Shown: positions 27,937 to 37,404, counted from the stretch's first letter. The stretch: 64,000 bases of DNA from Paraburkholderia phytofirmans OLGA172 (GCF_001634365.1 NZ_CP014579.1:2232001-2296000); one strand, 5' to 3'. Program-made: numbers and translations. The notes: a model not told the origin generated them from the letters alone.

Positions 27937-28422
27937 ATGGCAGTCACAAAGTTAGCCCATTACTCAATCCGTACACCCGATCTCGAAAAATCTTGCCGGT
28001 TCTATGAACGGGTTCTCGGCTTCAAACAGGGATACCGGCCACCCTTCGATTTTCCGGGCGCCTGGCTCTACAAGGGCGGAGACGAAGCCGATTTCGGCAC
28101 GGTTCATATCATTGGCATCGATCCGGACAATCCGGACGGCCTGACAGCGTACCTGGGCAACAAGGAACTGCCGGCCAGCGGCACCGGCACTGTCGATCAC
28201 ATCGCCTTCCTTGCAACCGGTGTCGAGGAGATGTGGAAAACACTGGACACGGAAAACATCGCGTGGCGCGACCGCACCGTTCCAAGCCTCGGATTGCATC
28301 AGATTTTCATCGAAGACCCGTCGGGCGTCACGATCGAGCTGAACTTTCCTGCTGCAGAAGTGGCGCATCTCGAGATCCCGCATCCGGCCGCCGCTAAAGA
28401 AGCAGCAAAAACAGGAGATTGA
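27937..28422 (+). CDS. VOC/glyoxalase-fold protein (dioxygenase-like)
   Basis: 161 residues from ATG 27937 (MAVTKLAHYSIRTPDLEKSC), with AGGAGG nine bases upstream. Two vicinal-oxygen-chelate repeats are visible: HYSIRTPDLEKSCRFYERVL with GYRPPFDFPGAWLY, then VDHIAFLATGVEEMWKTL with GLHQIFIEDPSGVTIELNF. Candidate metal ligands are His13, His residues in the middle and the C-terminal Glu. First gene of an operon with an FAD monooxygenase, so a role in opening or processing a hydroxylated aromatic is plausible. Exact reaction not deducible. Confidence 0.88.
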   Translation: MAVTKLAHYSIRTPDLEKSCRFYERVLGFKQGYRPPFDFPGAWLYKGGDEADFGTVHIIGIDPDNPDGLTAYLGNKELPASGTGTVDHIAFLATGVEEMWKTLDTENIAWRDRTVPSLGLHQIFIEDPSGVTIELNFPAAEVAHLEIPHPAAAKEAAKTGD

Positions 28423-28424
28423 AC

Positions 28425-29645
28425 ATGACCGCTTATGCCAAACCCAAAGCGATAATCGTGGGTGGCTCTCTCGGTGGACTCTTTGCCGCGAATCTGCTGA
28501 CGCGTAACGGCTGGGACGTCGACGTATTCGAACGGGTTCCCGAGGAACTCGCCGGTCGCGGAGCCGGGATCGTGACGCATCCGGAATTATTTGAGGCACT
28601 CAACGCCGCTGGCGTTCAGATTGACGACTCCATCGGCGTAAAGGTGCAGTCGCGCGTGACGTTCGACCAGAACGGCAATGTGCTTTCTGAACGGGACCTG
28701 CCGCAGACGCTCACCGCGTGGGGCAAGATGTATCACGTCCTGCGCTCAGCCCTTCCTGACGTTCATTACCACTCCGGCGGGACCGTAATGTCCGTCGAGG
28801 ACGGACCCGATCATGCAACGGTTTCCCTGAATGACGGCACCGTTCATCGGGCCGACATCGTTATCGCCGCCGATGGATTCAAATCTGCAATCCGGGAGCA
28901 GTTTCTGCCCGAAGTAAAGTTGGAATACGCCGGCTACGTGGCATGGCGCGGACTGGTCGACGAGATGTCGTTGTCGCAGCAAACCCGCGACGCCTTGTTC
29001 GAGAAGTTCGCGTTTTGTTTGCCACCACGCGAGCAGATTCTTGGCTATCCCGTGGCCGGTCAAGGAAACAGCACCGTGCCCGGTGAACGCCGCTATAACT
29101 TCGTCTGGTACCGGGCCACCAGCGAAGACGTCGACCTGCCGAACCTGCTGACCGACGCGACCGGAAAGCGCTGGACCGGAGGGATTCCCCCTACGCTGAT
29201 CCGCCCGGATGTCCTCTCGGACATGGAGAAAGCCGCTGCTACGCTGCTCGCACCTCAGTTTGCCGAGGTTGTGACGCGTGCCACTCAGCCGCTCTTCCAA
29301 CCCATCTTCGACCTCGAGGTGCCGCAGATGGCGTTCGGCCGAGTCGCATTGCTGGGCGACGCGGCATTCGTCGCTCGCCCGCATTGCGGTATGGGCGTAA
29401 CCAAGGCGGCGAGCGATGCCATGGCGCTGGTTGCGGCCCTTACCGCCACCACCGACGTGCCCCGCGCGCTGGCCGAATACAGCCGCGTGCGCACCAAGGT
29501 CGGCGCCGCCATCGTCCAGCATGCCCGCCACCTCGGTGCTTACATGCAGGCACAGCTCAAGAACGACACGGATCGTTTGATGGCCGAGCGCTATCGCACT
29601 CCGGAGGCCGTCATGCGTGAGACAGCCGTACCCGCGCGCTTCTGA
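28425..29645 (+). CDS. FAD-dependent aromatic hydroxylase-type monooxygenase
   Basis: 406 residues, with ATG 28425 and AGGAG eight bases upstream. The Rossmann FAD motif IIVGGSLGGLFAANLLTRNG is followed by ERVPEELAGRGAGIVTHPEL, the DG motif ADIVIAADGFKSAIREQFLP and the FAD-phosphate GD motif GRVALLGDAAFVARPHCGMG. It begins 2 bases after the glyoxalase-like stop. Intact parent of two damaged paralogs in this window (11796-12825 and 49790-49960). Probable NAD(P)H-dependent hydroxylation of an aromatic or heteroaromatic acid. Confidence 0.93.
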   Translation: MTAYAKPKAIIVGGSLGGLFAANLLTRNGWDVDVFERVPEELAGRGAGIVTHPELFEALNAAGVQIDDSIGVKVQSRVTFDQNGNVLSERDLPQTLTAWGKMYHVLRSALPDVHYHSGGTVMSVEDGPDHATVSLNDGTVHRADIVIAADGFKSAIREQFLPEVKLEYAGYVAWRGLVDEMSLSQQTRDALFEKFAFCLPPREQILGYPVAGQGNSTVPGERRYNFVWYRATSEDVDLPNLLTDATGKRWTGGIPPTLIRPDVLSDMEKAAATLLAPQFAEVVTRATQPLFQPIFDLEVPQMAFGRVALLGDAAFVARPHCGMGVTKAASDAMALVAALTATTDVPRALAEYSRVRTKVGAAIVQHARHLGAYMQAQLKNDTDRLMAERYRTPEAVMRETAVPARF

Positions 29646-29724
29646 CCTTTTGCACTAAACAGTCCGGTTCTCTAGCCGGCTCATTCGCCCACGCAGACGA
29701 AGGGGCGATTCGAAAGGAGACTTG

Positions 29725-30087
29725 ATGGAGCACACCGTCCCAACCTATCAGGCCACCGACCGGCATGGCGCCACCGATCGCGCCGTTACGGCCAATCCTT
29801 TGCTGAACGATCCACGCTTTAAAGCGCTGGTGCGTACACGCCGGGCGTTCTCGTGGACGCTTACGATCCTCATGCTGATCGTCTACTTCGCCTTCATCCT
29901 GACGCTCGCCTTCCGGCCAACGCTGCTCGGCCATCCCATCACCCGAGGTTATCCGACAACCTGGGGTATCCCGATCGGTTTTGGGATGTTCGCTTTCACT
30001 TTCGTCCTCGTAGCCGTGTATGTCGTACGTGCAAACTCGTTTTACGATCGCGCCATCAGCGAGATCAGAAACGGAGCCCAACTATGA
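29725..30087 (+). CDS. DUF485 family inner-membrane protein
   Basis: 120 residues with two transmembrane helices (TLTILMLIVYFAFILTLAF and IPIGFGMFAFTFVLVAVYVV) and the DUF485 pattern, with PRFKALVRTRRAFSWTLT before the first helix and VRANSFYDRAISEIR after the second. DUF485 genes typically sit just before a sodium/solute symporter gene (as yjcH before actP). Here the stop overlaps a following ATG (ATGA at 30084-30087) that opens the expected symporter, now truncated. Without its partner it is probably non-functional in transport. Confidence 0.88.
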   Translation: MEHTVPTYQATDRHGATDRAVTANPLLNDPRFKALVRTRRAFSWTLTILMLIVYFAFILTLAFRPTLLGHPITRGYPTTWGIPIGFGMFAFTFVLVAVYVVRANSFYDRAISEIRNGAQL

Positions 30088-30190
30088 AGCGCCTGTCTGC
30101 TTTAGTAAGCCTGCTGCTCACAACCCTTCCCGCATGGGCCGCGGGTCCGTCGGGCGTCGCACAGGGACACAATCCGATTGCGATCGGCAC
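30084..30190 (+). pseudogene. actP-like sodium/solute symporter, only the first ~35 codons
   Basis: Reads MKRLSALVSLLLTTLPAWAA, a signal-type N-terminus, then GPSGVAQGHNPIAI, resembling the start of ActP-type symporters encoded after DUF485 genes. The similarity ends about 30190 and the next bases belong to the 3' end of the minus-strand ATPase pseudogene, so a deletion junction lies here. Confidence 0.7.
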
Positions 30191-30661
30191 GGATCGACCG
30201 ACTGCGACCGCCTATTGGTCACGTGTCGCCCCGTCGGTGCTGATCACCTTCGAGAACATGGCATTGCACAGCGCCCGCCAACGCAACAGTTCCGCCCGCT
30301 CCCCGATGAGCATCATTTCCGCCGCCTTGCGGATGGAAATGCGTTGACTGCGCAGTTCGTCCGCAACGCGATCCGCCAGATCGGGGAAGTCGAGCGACCG
30401 CCCCTTCGTCTCGATGGACCTGCGAACCTACGTTTCCTGATACAGCGTGAATTTGTCCGGTGCACCGAAGTAGCCGTTGCGAACAACATGCGTCATGGGT
30501 ATCCGGAAACGTCTTCCCGAAAATATGCAGCAACTCAAGGCTATCGCGCTGCCAGTTGATCACCCATAGCACGACAAGTTGCCGATCCAGTTCATTCAGC
30601 GTTCGGGCCAGTGTCCCGCCGTATCGGGTAACCCCTGTCTGATTGCGTGCTGCGGTGTTAA

Positions 30662-31846
30662 GGAAGCTCTGCACAACTAGCTTTGAAGCGTTACCTTTCA
30701 CATCGAGCGCAACCTCGGCGTTCAGATCTTTGTTGGTGAGCTGATTGCGAGGGGTTTTCCGCGCTCCGGAGCGCTCCAACCAGACATATGGCCTTCATCG
30801 GCCCGGTGTTTCAAGCTTTGCGCAAAGCTCTGCGAGCCATCCATAAATTGCCCAAAGCAAACAGCGTGGTGATCTGGGCGATGTTCTTCGGCAAACCACG
30901 ATAGCGCGTCTTCATGTAACCGAACTGCCGCTTGAGGATGCGAAACGGGTGTTCGACCTTGGCCCGAATACCCGCCTTCAGGCGTTCGATCTGATCGTAT
31001 ATCGCGTCCAACGAATCACTCAGATCCAGTTTCCTGCGCTTTGCCGGTCGCATTGCAACATGCCAACGCACCGCCTCAGGCTCACAACGCTTTTCGATAC
31101 CCTGATATCCGGCGTCCGCGTACACATCCGTTTCTTCACCATGCAGCAACGTCTGGGCTACGGTAATGTCGTGAACATTGTGGCCGCCGTTCCAATGACC
31201 GTATGGACCAGGCCCGAATCGGCGTCCACGCCGATATGCATTTTCATCCCGAAGTACCAGTTGCCACCTTTCTGCGTTGATTGCATTTCAGGATCGCGCG
31301 TGCCGGAGCCATTCTTTGTCGAACTGGGCGCGGCGATCAGGGTGGCGTCGACTGCCGACCCAGCCTTAAGCATCAGGCCTTTCTCCGTCAGGATTTCATT
31401 GACCAGCGCCAGCATTTGCACCGCCAGACCGTGCGTTTCCAGCAGATGGCGGAACCGGAGAATCGTGCTTTCATCCGGCAAGCGGACCATCCCGCCGTCG
31501 AGACCCGCGAACTCGCGATACAGCGGCACGTCATAGAGTGCCTCTTCCATGGCAGGGTCTGACAGACCGAACCATTGCTGCATGAAATGAATCTGCAGCA
31601 TCGTCGCAATCGGGAACGGCGGCCGACCGGTTTTGCCCGTGGGATAGTGCGGCTCGATCAGCGCAATCAGCTTCAACCAGGGCACAACGCGTCGCATCTC
31701 ATCGAGAAATTCCCGCTTGCGCGTGCGCTTCGTTGACAGATCCAGACCAAGACCAAGTTGCGTCATTACACTGCTCCCCACCTAATTGGCTCTGCTTCCA
31801 GGATAGCTCAGCAGCAACGCAATGCCAGGACTTTTGCAGACCTTCC
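30662..31846. mobile_element. IS5-subgroup element with TTAA target duplication
   Basis: Terminal inverted repeats: GGAAGCTCTGCACAACT at the left and the complement of AGTCTTTTGCAGACCTTCC-type sequence at the right. It is flanked on both sides by TTAA (30658-30661 and 31847-31850). 1185 bp. A copy of its left end also survives at 8722-8745. Confidence 0.88.
30811..31766 (-). pseudogene. IS5-family transposase with one-base frameshift
   Basis: Start ATG 31766 (MTQLGLGLDLSTKRTRKREF). The first frame has GKTGRPPFPIATMLQIHFMQ, FAGLDGGMVRLPDESTILRF, GSAVDATLIAAPSSTKN and NWYFGMKMHIGVDADSGLVH. It then goes out of frame near 31175: an extra base splits what should continue as VHDITVAQTLLHGEE. The second frame (30811-31149) has TDVYADAGYQGIEKR and VEHPFRILKRQFGYMKTRYR, containing the last catalytic Glu. 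All DDE parts exist, but one indel breaks the protein. Confidence 0.85.
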
Positions 31847-32260
31847 TTAACGAATCCGATCCAGCCATCTGCATCGTCGAGATCATAGGCGGCGCATTTG
31901 ATTTCGTCCCTGAGCGCTTTCATGACATCAGGATTCGATGTATCTATTTCCAGAAGTACCGCGTGGATATTCTGTCGCTGCAAGTAGTCCGCCAGGGCGA
32001 GCGTCACCATGCCTTTTCCAACACCGCCCTTGCTTCCGCCAACCAGATAAATGGGGTGAGTCGTATCCATGACCAATCTCCTACAGGTTTTCAATATAAG
32101 GCCGGATCTCAAACGAGAACGCATCGCGAATCTCCATTGATCCTGGCTGGTTTGCGGCCCTCCCACGTTGTTGTCGTGCATCGTCGTGCGCGTTACCCAC
32201 ACGCGCACCCTTTCGCTTTACAGCATGCGTGGAACGGGACGATAGTCCCGCCTCGCTCTT

Positions 32261-32545
32261 TCAGTGTGGATTGGCCGTTCTGGAAGCCGCGTCGGAAGAT
32301 GCTGGACGATACAGCGCATACTTGACCGCACCGATGCTGACATCGAGCCCGTTGCGCCCGGCCTCCTGGACGATCTCTTCGAGCGTATAGCCTTTCGCCT
32401 GCGTGGCAGTGATATGCGCCCGGATCTCTTTCATCGCATCGCTGACCGTGACGCGTTGTTCGTTCCGGACTTTCTCCGGCAGCGCCTCGAGGGCATGGAC
32501 AAACTCATCCCACTGCGCCCGTGTGTAGCTCTTTGCACCCGGCAC
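32261..32545 (-). CDS. small basic protein, TraK-like position
   Basis: 94 residues with a GTG start (VPGAKSYTRAQWDEFVHALE) and a C-terminal helix-rich segment TQAKGYTLEEIVQEAGRNGL, DVSIGAVKYALYR. I do not recognise a named family with certainty. It lies 190 bases upstream of the ParA/TraL-like ATPase on the same strand. In IncP-type plasmids a small DNA-binding relaxosome protein (TraK) precedes the ATPase TraL, and the AGY-type C-terminal segment is reminiscent of TraK. That assignment is inference. No damage visible. Confidence 0.6.
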   Translation of the reverse strand: MPGAKSYTRAQWDEFVHALEALPEKVRNEQRVTVSDAMKEIRAHITATQAKGYTLEEIVQEAGRNGLDVSIGAVKYALYRPASSDAASRTANPH

Positions 32546-33648
32546 GATTCGCTGCCATGCATCGCTTTCGGGACCATCATGCGAATCGAAAAACCGCTCG
32601 TCAATACCCCTTCCGACGATAGAACTGCACGACCGGAATGGTTCGGAATACGCATATGGCGGGAACTTGTCAGACTGAGGCTACACGCCGTGTGCGACCA
32701 GCAGAATAGGTTCCCTCGAATTCGCCCCGGATGACCTCAATAGCTTCGGGATCGGGGTCGACATACCGACATCGTCGATTCCGCCGACTCGACAGACGCA
32801 ATGATCTCAATCCCCTCTGCGTGCTGACAGACGTTTGGCACAGAACCGACGGAATCAGACTGGCAACCTCGCAAACTCAACCTGCCAACCTCCCGGAAAA
32901 CGTCGAATTCCACCGCCGAAAAACGACATTGAAAAAGTGATGGCAGGATAGGCTACTGCCGGTTTTTGGCGTCATGTGCAACGCACTTCCACTAGAAAAA
33001 AATGGTCGCGGCCTCAGTCACCTTGCGCTTTTCAACAAGCGCTCTCGCGTCGACCGGGATGGTGCGTATTTTTTGGTAGTGTGATCAAAGATCAACGCGA
33101 GCATCGCGAACTGTATTCGTGGCCGCCGAAATAGCTCGTCGGCTGCAGCGGCGTTGAGAGGCTGAACGCGCAGTACTTCAGCCGGTCGACGAGAACGTCG
33201 CGGCAAGGACTGCTTGCAAAGTGCAGCGGGCTGTTAGAGGCATCGTCGCGGCCAGCGGGTCATCGGTCATTGCGATCATTGTCCGCTCGCCATGCGGTGG
33301 CTCCCTTTCTTGAGGTTTGTTCGACGCCAGCCCATGTCCGCGGGATCGGGGTGCGCGACGGCGCGCGCGGGCAGGCGTTGAATAAACCTGAAGGGAGGAA
33401 ACCGCCGAGTGCCCCGATGCGATGGGAGTCTTCGGGGCTATGGCGATTGATGGGCGAGGATGCTTGGCGGTGTTGATGGATGCGCTGCCAGGCGGGATGC
33501 TGGATGTGCGCTGACGCAGCGATGAAGCGGCGCAGTGGGGCAATTGTGATGGAGAGCGGACGTGCGAAGCGACAGCCGCAAACGTCCGCTCGTGGGCCGC
33601 GTTGCGGCAAAGCCGACGGTCCGGTTGCACGTCCAGGAACAGTTGCGC
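32546..33648. other. 1.1-kb gene-poor stretch
   Basis: No gene I can support on either strand. Short frames lack recognisable motifs. The right half (33260-33648) is GC-rich and is probably 3' noncoding sequence of the IS91 remnant that follows. Confidence 0.45.
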
Positions 33649-34190
33649 TCATCTCTCGCCCCTGCGCGTGGGTCGTGCGCGAATCGGTGCGGTGCGCGCG
33701 AGGATATCGATGACGATCATCGGTGCGCCGCAGTGTCGGCAGATGAAGGCGGGCGGCGTTTCGATGATGGTTTCGTCCGGTGGTGGGGTGACCTCGAGCG
33801 CGACGTGCAGCAGTTCACGCACCTTCGCAAGATTGGCGCGGGGCACCGGGTTGGCAAGCAGCCCGTAGTGACGGATGCGGTGGAAGCAGCCGGGCAGCAC
33901 ATGAAGCAGGAAGTGGCGCATGAACTCGCTGGCTTCGAGGGTCATGGTCTTGTAGCGGGTGGGCCCCTTCGCGCGATAGTCCTTCCAGCGGAACGTGACG
34001 CCGCGCTCATCGAATGCGAGCAGACGCTGGTTGGAGATCGCCACGCGATGCCTATTGCGTCAGAGATACGCAAGTACCGCTTCGGGCCCCGCAAAGGGAT
34101 CCTTGGCATACACGCCCCATTCGTAGGCACGCAGCGGCGCAAGCCACCCGGCGAAGCAGGCACTCGCGAATACATCTCCGCCATAGGTCA
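33649..34190 (-). pseudogene. IS91 family transposase remnant, catalytic region mutated
   Basis: The 3' third of an IS91-type transposase, related to but distinct from 24457-25662: LAPLRAYEWGVYAKDPFAGP, HRVAISNQRLLAFDERGVTF, RWKDYRAKGPTRYKTMTLEA and a C-terminal CRHCGAP. The Y2 motif is destroyed: where YLGRYTHR is expected it reads YL-stop-RNRHR (TGA near 34061), so both a nonsense codon and loss of the second Tyr are present. Everything N-terminal to about 34190 is missing. Confidence 0.85.
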
Positions 34191-34263
34191 GGTCAGGACG
34201 CTACCGACCAGTAGACCGGCTCCTCAGCTTCCTGAACGGGCTATGGGGGAACCATAGAACTAT

Positions 34264-34375
34264 GTCGGGTGATGGGGTGTGCCAGTTTGAGTCGGAGGCC
34301 GAAAACTCTAGACTCTCGAGAACGTTTATCGATATCACCCGACATAGTCCGGAACGGCAGATAGTGACGCCTATG
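34264..34375. repeat. orphan RIT terminus
   Basis: 34345-34374 (GACATAGTCCGGAACGGCAG...) aligns with the inner RIT repeat at 21176-21205 with about 8 differences in 30. As at the inner element's left end, it is paired with an upstream inverted word: CTATGTCGGGTGAT (34264 on) against ATCACCCGACATAG. No recombinase gene remains beside it. Confidence 0.7.
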
Positions 34376-34480
34376 TCGTTGGAGAGATTGCATCGTCGAC
34401 AGGTCGCAAATCACGGCGCGCCGCGATTGCGCTCGCCCGTGCAGCCGTCGCGAGGTCGACGTCGCGGGTATGACGTGTCG

Positions 34481-35656
34481 TTAGAACATCTTGCGAAGAC
34501 CTATTGCCACGCCCAGCTGGTTGGTTCGGCCAATCGTGTTGGTGGGAACGCCGACGGAATTGACACCGCCCGGGTAGTCGGCGGAGAAAGCGCCGGTGCC
34601 ACGCGCCCAGTCCGTGATCGCGTAGACTTCCGACTGCCTCGAGAACGAATATTCGGCAAGAATCGTAGCCGATTGGTTCACGCCCGTACCGAGCGAGCCG
34701 TCGAGCAGCTCGGCATTGCGCGCGTGCCCGTAGTAGTAGGCGAACGTGAACAGAAGTGGAGCGATGGCTTTCCAGTTCGCGCCGACGTACCAGGTGTCGT
34801 CGATGCGGTTGGGGCTGCCACCCTTCAGTGCCGGCGCGCCAGCCTGTTGCATGTTTCTGTCGGTCAAACCAGTCTGGTCCTGGCCGTGCAGCCAGCCGGC
34901 CAGCAGGCGGATGTCGTGAGTGATTTGATACGCGCCGCTGATGTGCAGGAAGTTGGTCTTGCCGCCATCGATTGCGCTGCCGACACTGGTGCCGACCGCA
35001 GAGCCCGTCGCGGACGTCGGTACGGAAACCTGCTGGAAGCCAGCGTTGAGCATGGCGGGACCGTACGTGTATGTCAGGTCCACGGCGTAGATAGCGCCGA
35101 GACCGAGGGCGCCTGGCTGATTGCCGAAGGCATAAAGGGCATCGATCGCCAGGTTATCGAAGGTGCCTTTGTACTTGACCGCGTTGTTGATCTCCAGGTA
35201 ACTGCCGATGCCGTTATACGGCCAGCTGTTTTGCCAGTAGTTGCCAATGGTCAACGGGTCGAAGAGATCACCCAAGGTGTCGTAGGCGGGTGCATATTGC
35301 AGGCCGAAAGTCAGCGCGCCCCACTTGTCGTTCGAAAGACCTACGTAAGCCTGTCGACTGAACAGTGTGTTGGGGACGTGCAGTTGGCCATCGAAGGCCT
35401 CGAAGCCGTTTTCGAGGTGGAAGACTGCGGACCAGCCGCCCCCCAGATCCTCACTGCCCTTCAAGCCCCAGCGGCTGTGGGTTTCCGGGCCGGATGTCAT
35501 GGAGACCTGGTCATTGCCACCCGCGCCAGCGTTCGTCTGGTATCGGATGGCTTCATCGACGATGCCGTATAGCGTGACCGAGCTTTGCGCGAATGCCGAC
35601 GATGTCGCAGCAGCGAGAAGTACGCTAACGGCACTCGAAATGACGATTTTTTTCAT
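34481..35656 (-). CDS. Porin_4-type outer membrane porin
   Basis: 391 residues. The Sec signal peptide MKKIVISSAVSVLLAAATSS-AFA is followed by the mature start QSSVTLYGIVDEAIRYQTN, typical of Burkholderiales trimeric porins. Beta-strand motifs include SRWGLKGSEDLGGGWSAVFH, LENGFEAFDG and FSRQAYVGLSNDKWGALTFG, and it ends with the outer-membrane C-terminal signature GLRKMF. Intact. It differs considerably from the porin at 51412-52638, so it is not a recent duplicate. Likely uptake of small anionic or aromatic substrates. Confidence 0.94.
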   Translation of the reverse strand: MKKIVISSAVSVLLAAATSSAFAQSSVTLYGIVDEAIRYQTNAGAGGNDQVSMTSGPETHSRWGLKGSEDLGGGWSAVFHLENGFEAFDGQLHVPNTLFSRQAYVGLSNDKWGALTFGLQYAPAYDTLGDLFDPLTIGNYWQNSWPYNGIGSYLEINNAVKYKGTFDNLAIDALYAFGNQPGALGLGAIYAVDLTYTYGPAMLNAGFQQVSVPTSATGSAVGTSVGSAIDGGKTNFLHISGAYQITHDIRLLAGWLHGQDQTGLTDRNMQQAGAPALKGGSPNRIDDTWYVGANWKAIAPLLFTFAYYYGHARNAELLDGSLGTGVNQSATILAEYSFSRQSEVYAITDWARGTGAFSADYPGGVNSVGVPTNTIGRTNQLGVAIGLRKMF

Positions 35657-36070
35657 CAGCGATCCACAGAGATTAGTGAGCCGACTGGACCAAATTCGTG
35701 AACAGGAGCATAGCCTGTCATTTCATTGAAACATAGCGATCTGCAGTGGAGTGTTGCTTATTCGCTGCGCTGGACAGATATGTATGAATCGTCTGGCAAT
35801 TACGTATGCTGGAAAACAGCCGACGAGCTGGATCATGATTCCCGGCGCTGCTTTGAGCGCCGGGCATTGTCGATGGCGAGGCGGCTAACAAATGGAGAAT
35901 AGTAGGCGCGAACGGCGCTTCACAGCGGCATTACTAGGACGGACGACGAACTGCCGAACGATTCCAGCAAACTATTGCGTCCACCGGTTGAATCCGCCGG
36001 ACACAACAGCGATTGGCGATGAACGCGCGTCTGCATCGTGTTGCCGCAGCCGGATGACGAAGCAACCGGT
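35657..36070. other. intergenic region upstream of porin
   Basis: Contains the porin promoter region; I see no gene and no repeat structure in it. Confidence 0.4.
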
Positions 36071-37177
36071 TCACGCGGCCTCGGCCAAATAAGTTGGGAA
36101 GTCCGTGTAGCCCTTTTCAGAGCCACCGTACCAGTCGGCCGGTGTTGGCATCGAGACCGGGAAGCCATTTTCCAAACGATGTACGAGATCAGGATTAGCG
36201 ATGAAAGCGCGACCAAACGCAACAAGGTCAGCCTGCCCTTCCCTGAGTAACCGCTTAGCCTTCTCGCCATCGATTCCACCGTTCACGATGAGCGTGCCGC
36301 CGTACGCGGGACGTACAATCTTCAGCAGTTCCGGCAAATCCGGGCGATCGAACCAGCCATTGGTATCTGCAAGGTGCAGGTAACCGACACCCAGCTCTTG
36401 CAGCATGGCCGCAACGTATTTGTATGTTTCGACTGGGTGGGGATCTCGAACGTTGTTATATGCGGCAAACGGCGAGATTCTTACGCCGATACGATCCAGC
36501 GGCATGACCTGCGCAACCGCTTCCACAATTTCACGCAGGAACCGCGCACGGTTTTCGATCGATCCGCCATACTCGTCCTGTCTCTGATTGGTTGTTGGCG
36601 ACAGAAACTGATGAATGAGATAGCCGTTTGCCGCGTGAATCTCGAGACCGTCGAAGCCGGCCTTGCGAGCATTTTCGGCTCCCCGGCGATATTCCAGCAC
36701 AGCCTCACGCACTTCATCCCCAGTCATGGCTCGCGATGGAGTCGCGTGAATTTTTGTGTAGACCCCGTTCTGCAGTTGTCCCCAGACATGAAGCTCATGC
36801 AGATCGTCGTTCACGCCGGACGGCGACACAGGCGGCTCGCCCTCGAGCAATGCAAACGAGCTGGCGCGTCCGGTGTGCCAGAGCTGTGCAACGATACGGC
36901 CACCCGCGTTATGCACGCCGCTCACGACCCATCGCCACCCTTCCGTTTGTGCCTCGCTGTAAAGGCCTGGCGAACGTTCGAACGATTGAGACCGGCGGGT
37001 AATGTTGATGGCTTCCGAAATCAGGAGACCGGCGCTTGCCCGTTGCGCATAGTATTCAGTCATCAGCGGAGTCGGAACATCCTCCTCATCCGCGCGTGAG
37101 CGCGTGAGCGGTGCCATGACGATGCGGTTCGGAAGACGGATAGTGCCCAGATCAAGCGGATCAAACAACGTGGTCAT
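36071..37177 (-). CDS. Old Yellow Enzyme family alkene reductase
   Basis: 368 residues from ATG 37177 (MTTLFDPLDLGTIRLPNRIV), with GGAG eight bases upstream. OYE motifs run in order: MAPLTRSRADEEDVPTPLM, GGRIVAQLWHTGRAS, the catalytic pair in EIHAANGYLIHQFLSPTTNQ, YGGSIENRARFLREIVEAV, and LVAFGRAFIANPDLV. It ends SEKGYTDFPTYL. A candidate operator (37238-37261) sits 61 bases upstream, sharing its core with the glyoxalase operon operator, so the same TetR protein may control it. Paralogous to 15026-16138, but not a near-identical copy. Confidence 0.95.
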   Translation of the reverse strand: MTTLFDPLDLGTIRLPNRIVMAPLTRSRADEEDVPTPLMTEYYAQRASAGLLISEAINITRRSQSFERSPGLYSEAQTEGWRWVVSGVHNAGGRIVAQLWHTGRASSFALLEGEPPVSPSGVNDDLHELHVWGQLQNGVYTKIHATPSRAMTGDEVREAVLEYRRGAENARKAGFDGLEIHAANGYLIHQFLSPTTNQRQDEYGGSIENRARFLREIVEAVAQVMPLDRIGVRISPFAAYNNVRDPHPVETYKYVAAMLQELGVGYLHLADTNGWFDRPDLPELLKIVRPAYGGTLIVNGGIDGEKAKRLLREGQADLVAFGRAFIANPDLVHRLENGFPVSMPTPADWYGGSEKGYTDFPTYLAEAA

Positions 37178-37237
37178 GCAGTTTCTCCTTGAGAAGTCGG
37201 GTAAGTCGGGAGTCGACAAATTTTTCAACCACGCACC

Positions 37238-37261
37238 TTAAATGATCGATTGATCACTTAA
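37238..37261. promoter_or_regulatory. candidate operator ahead of the second OYE gene
   Basis: TTAAATGATCGATTGATCAC followed by TTAA is an imperfect palindrome with the ATCGATTGAT core of the 27888-27924 operator. It lies 61 bases from the OYE start codon, a position typical for repression. Confidence 0.65.
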
Positions 37262-37404
37262 TGGCATGTCTCGTCGACAGTAAACAGTACTTATTTTGGT
37301 ACGCACTCGCGAGGTGGGCCCAAAAGACTGGCCTGCCTGGACGCGCGCATATTGGAGGCAGGCCAGCCCGCCTGTTTCGACAGAGGGCCCCCTCATGCAC
37401 CGGC

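Larger units (their letters stand above)
30212..32070 (-). pseudogene. ParA/TraL-like ATPase gene, split by IS5 and further decayed
   Basis: The 5' part (32070-31847) reads IYLVGGSKGGVGKGMVTLAL, a deviant Walker A whose usual Ser/Thr after GK is Gly, then LLEIDTSNPDVMKAL and DDADGWIGFV. The IS5 follows at the TTAA target. The 3' part resumes at 30661 as NTAARNQTGVTRYGGTLART and LVVLWVINWQRDSLELL. Removing the IS5 and one TTAA copy restores the frame exactly (GFVNTAARN). Two more lesions exist: a one-base frameshift near 30500 (before THVVRNGYFGAPDKFTLYQE) and an in-frame TAG near 30431. The ending is SKVISTDGATRDQ. The upstream gene at 32261 suggests a TraK-TraL-like pair. Confidence 0.83.

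Noticed and set aside
33178..33630. 150-codon minus-strand frame in the gene-poor region
   Set aside because: Low-complexity Arg/Ser/Pro composition, no start signal; probably IS91 tail sequence.
34481..35572. 436-codon plus-strand frame opposite the porin
   Set aside because: Antisense of the porin, which has a clear signal peptide and C-terminal Phe motif.
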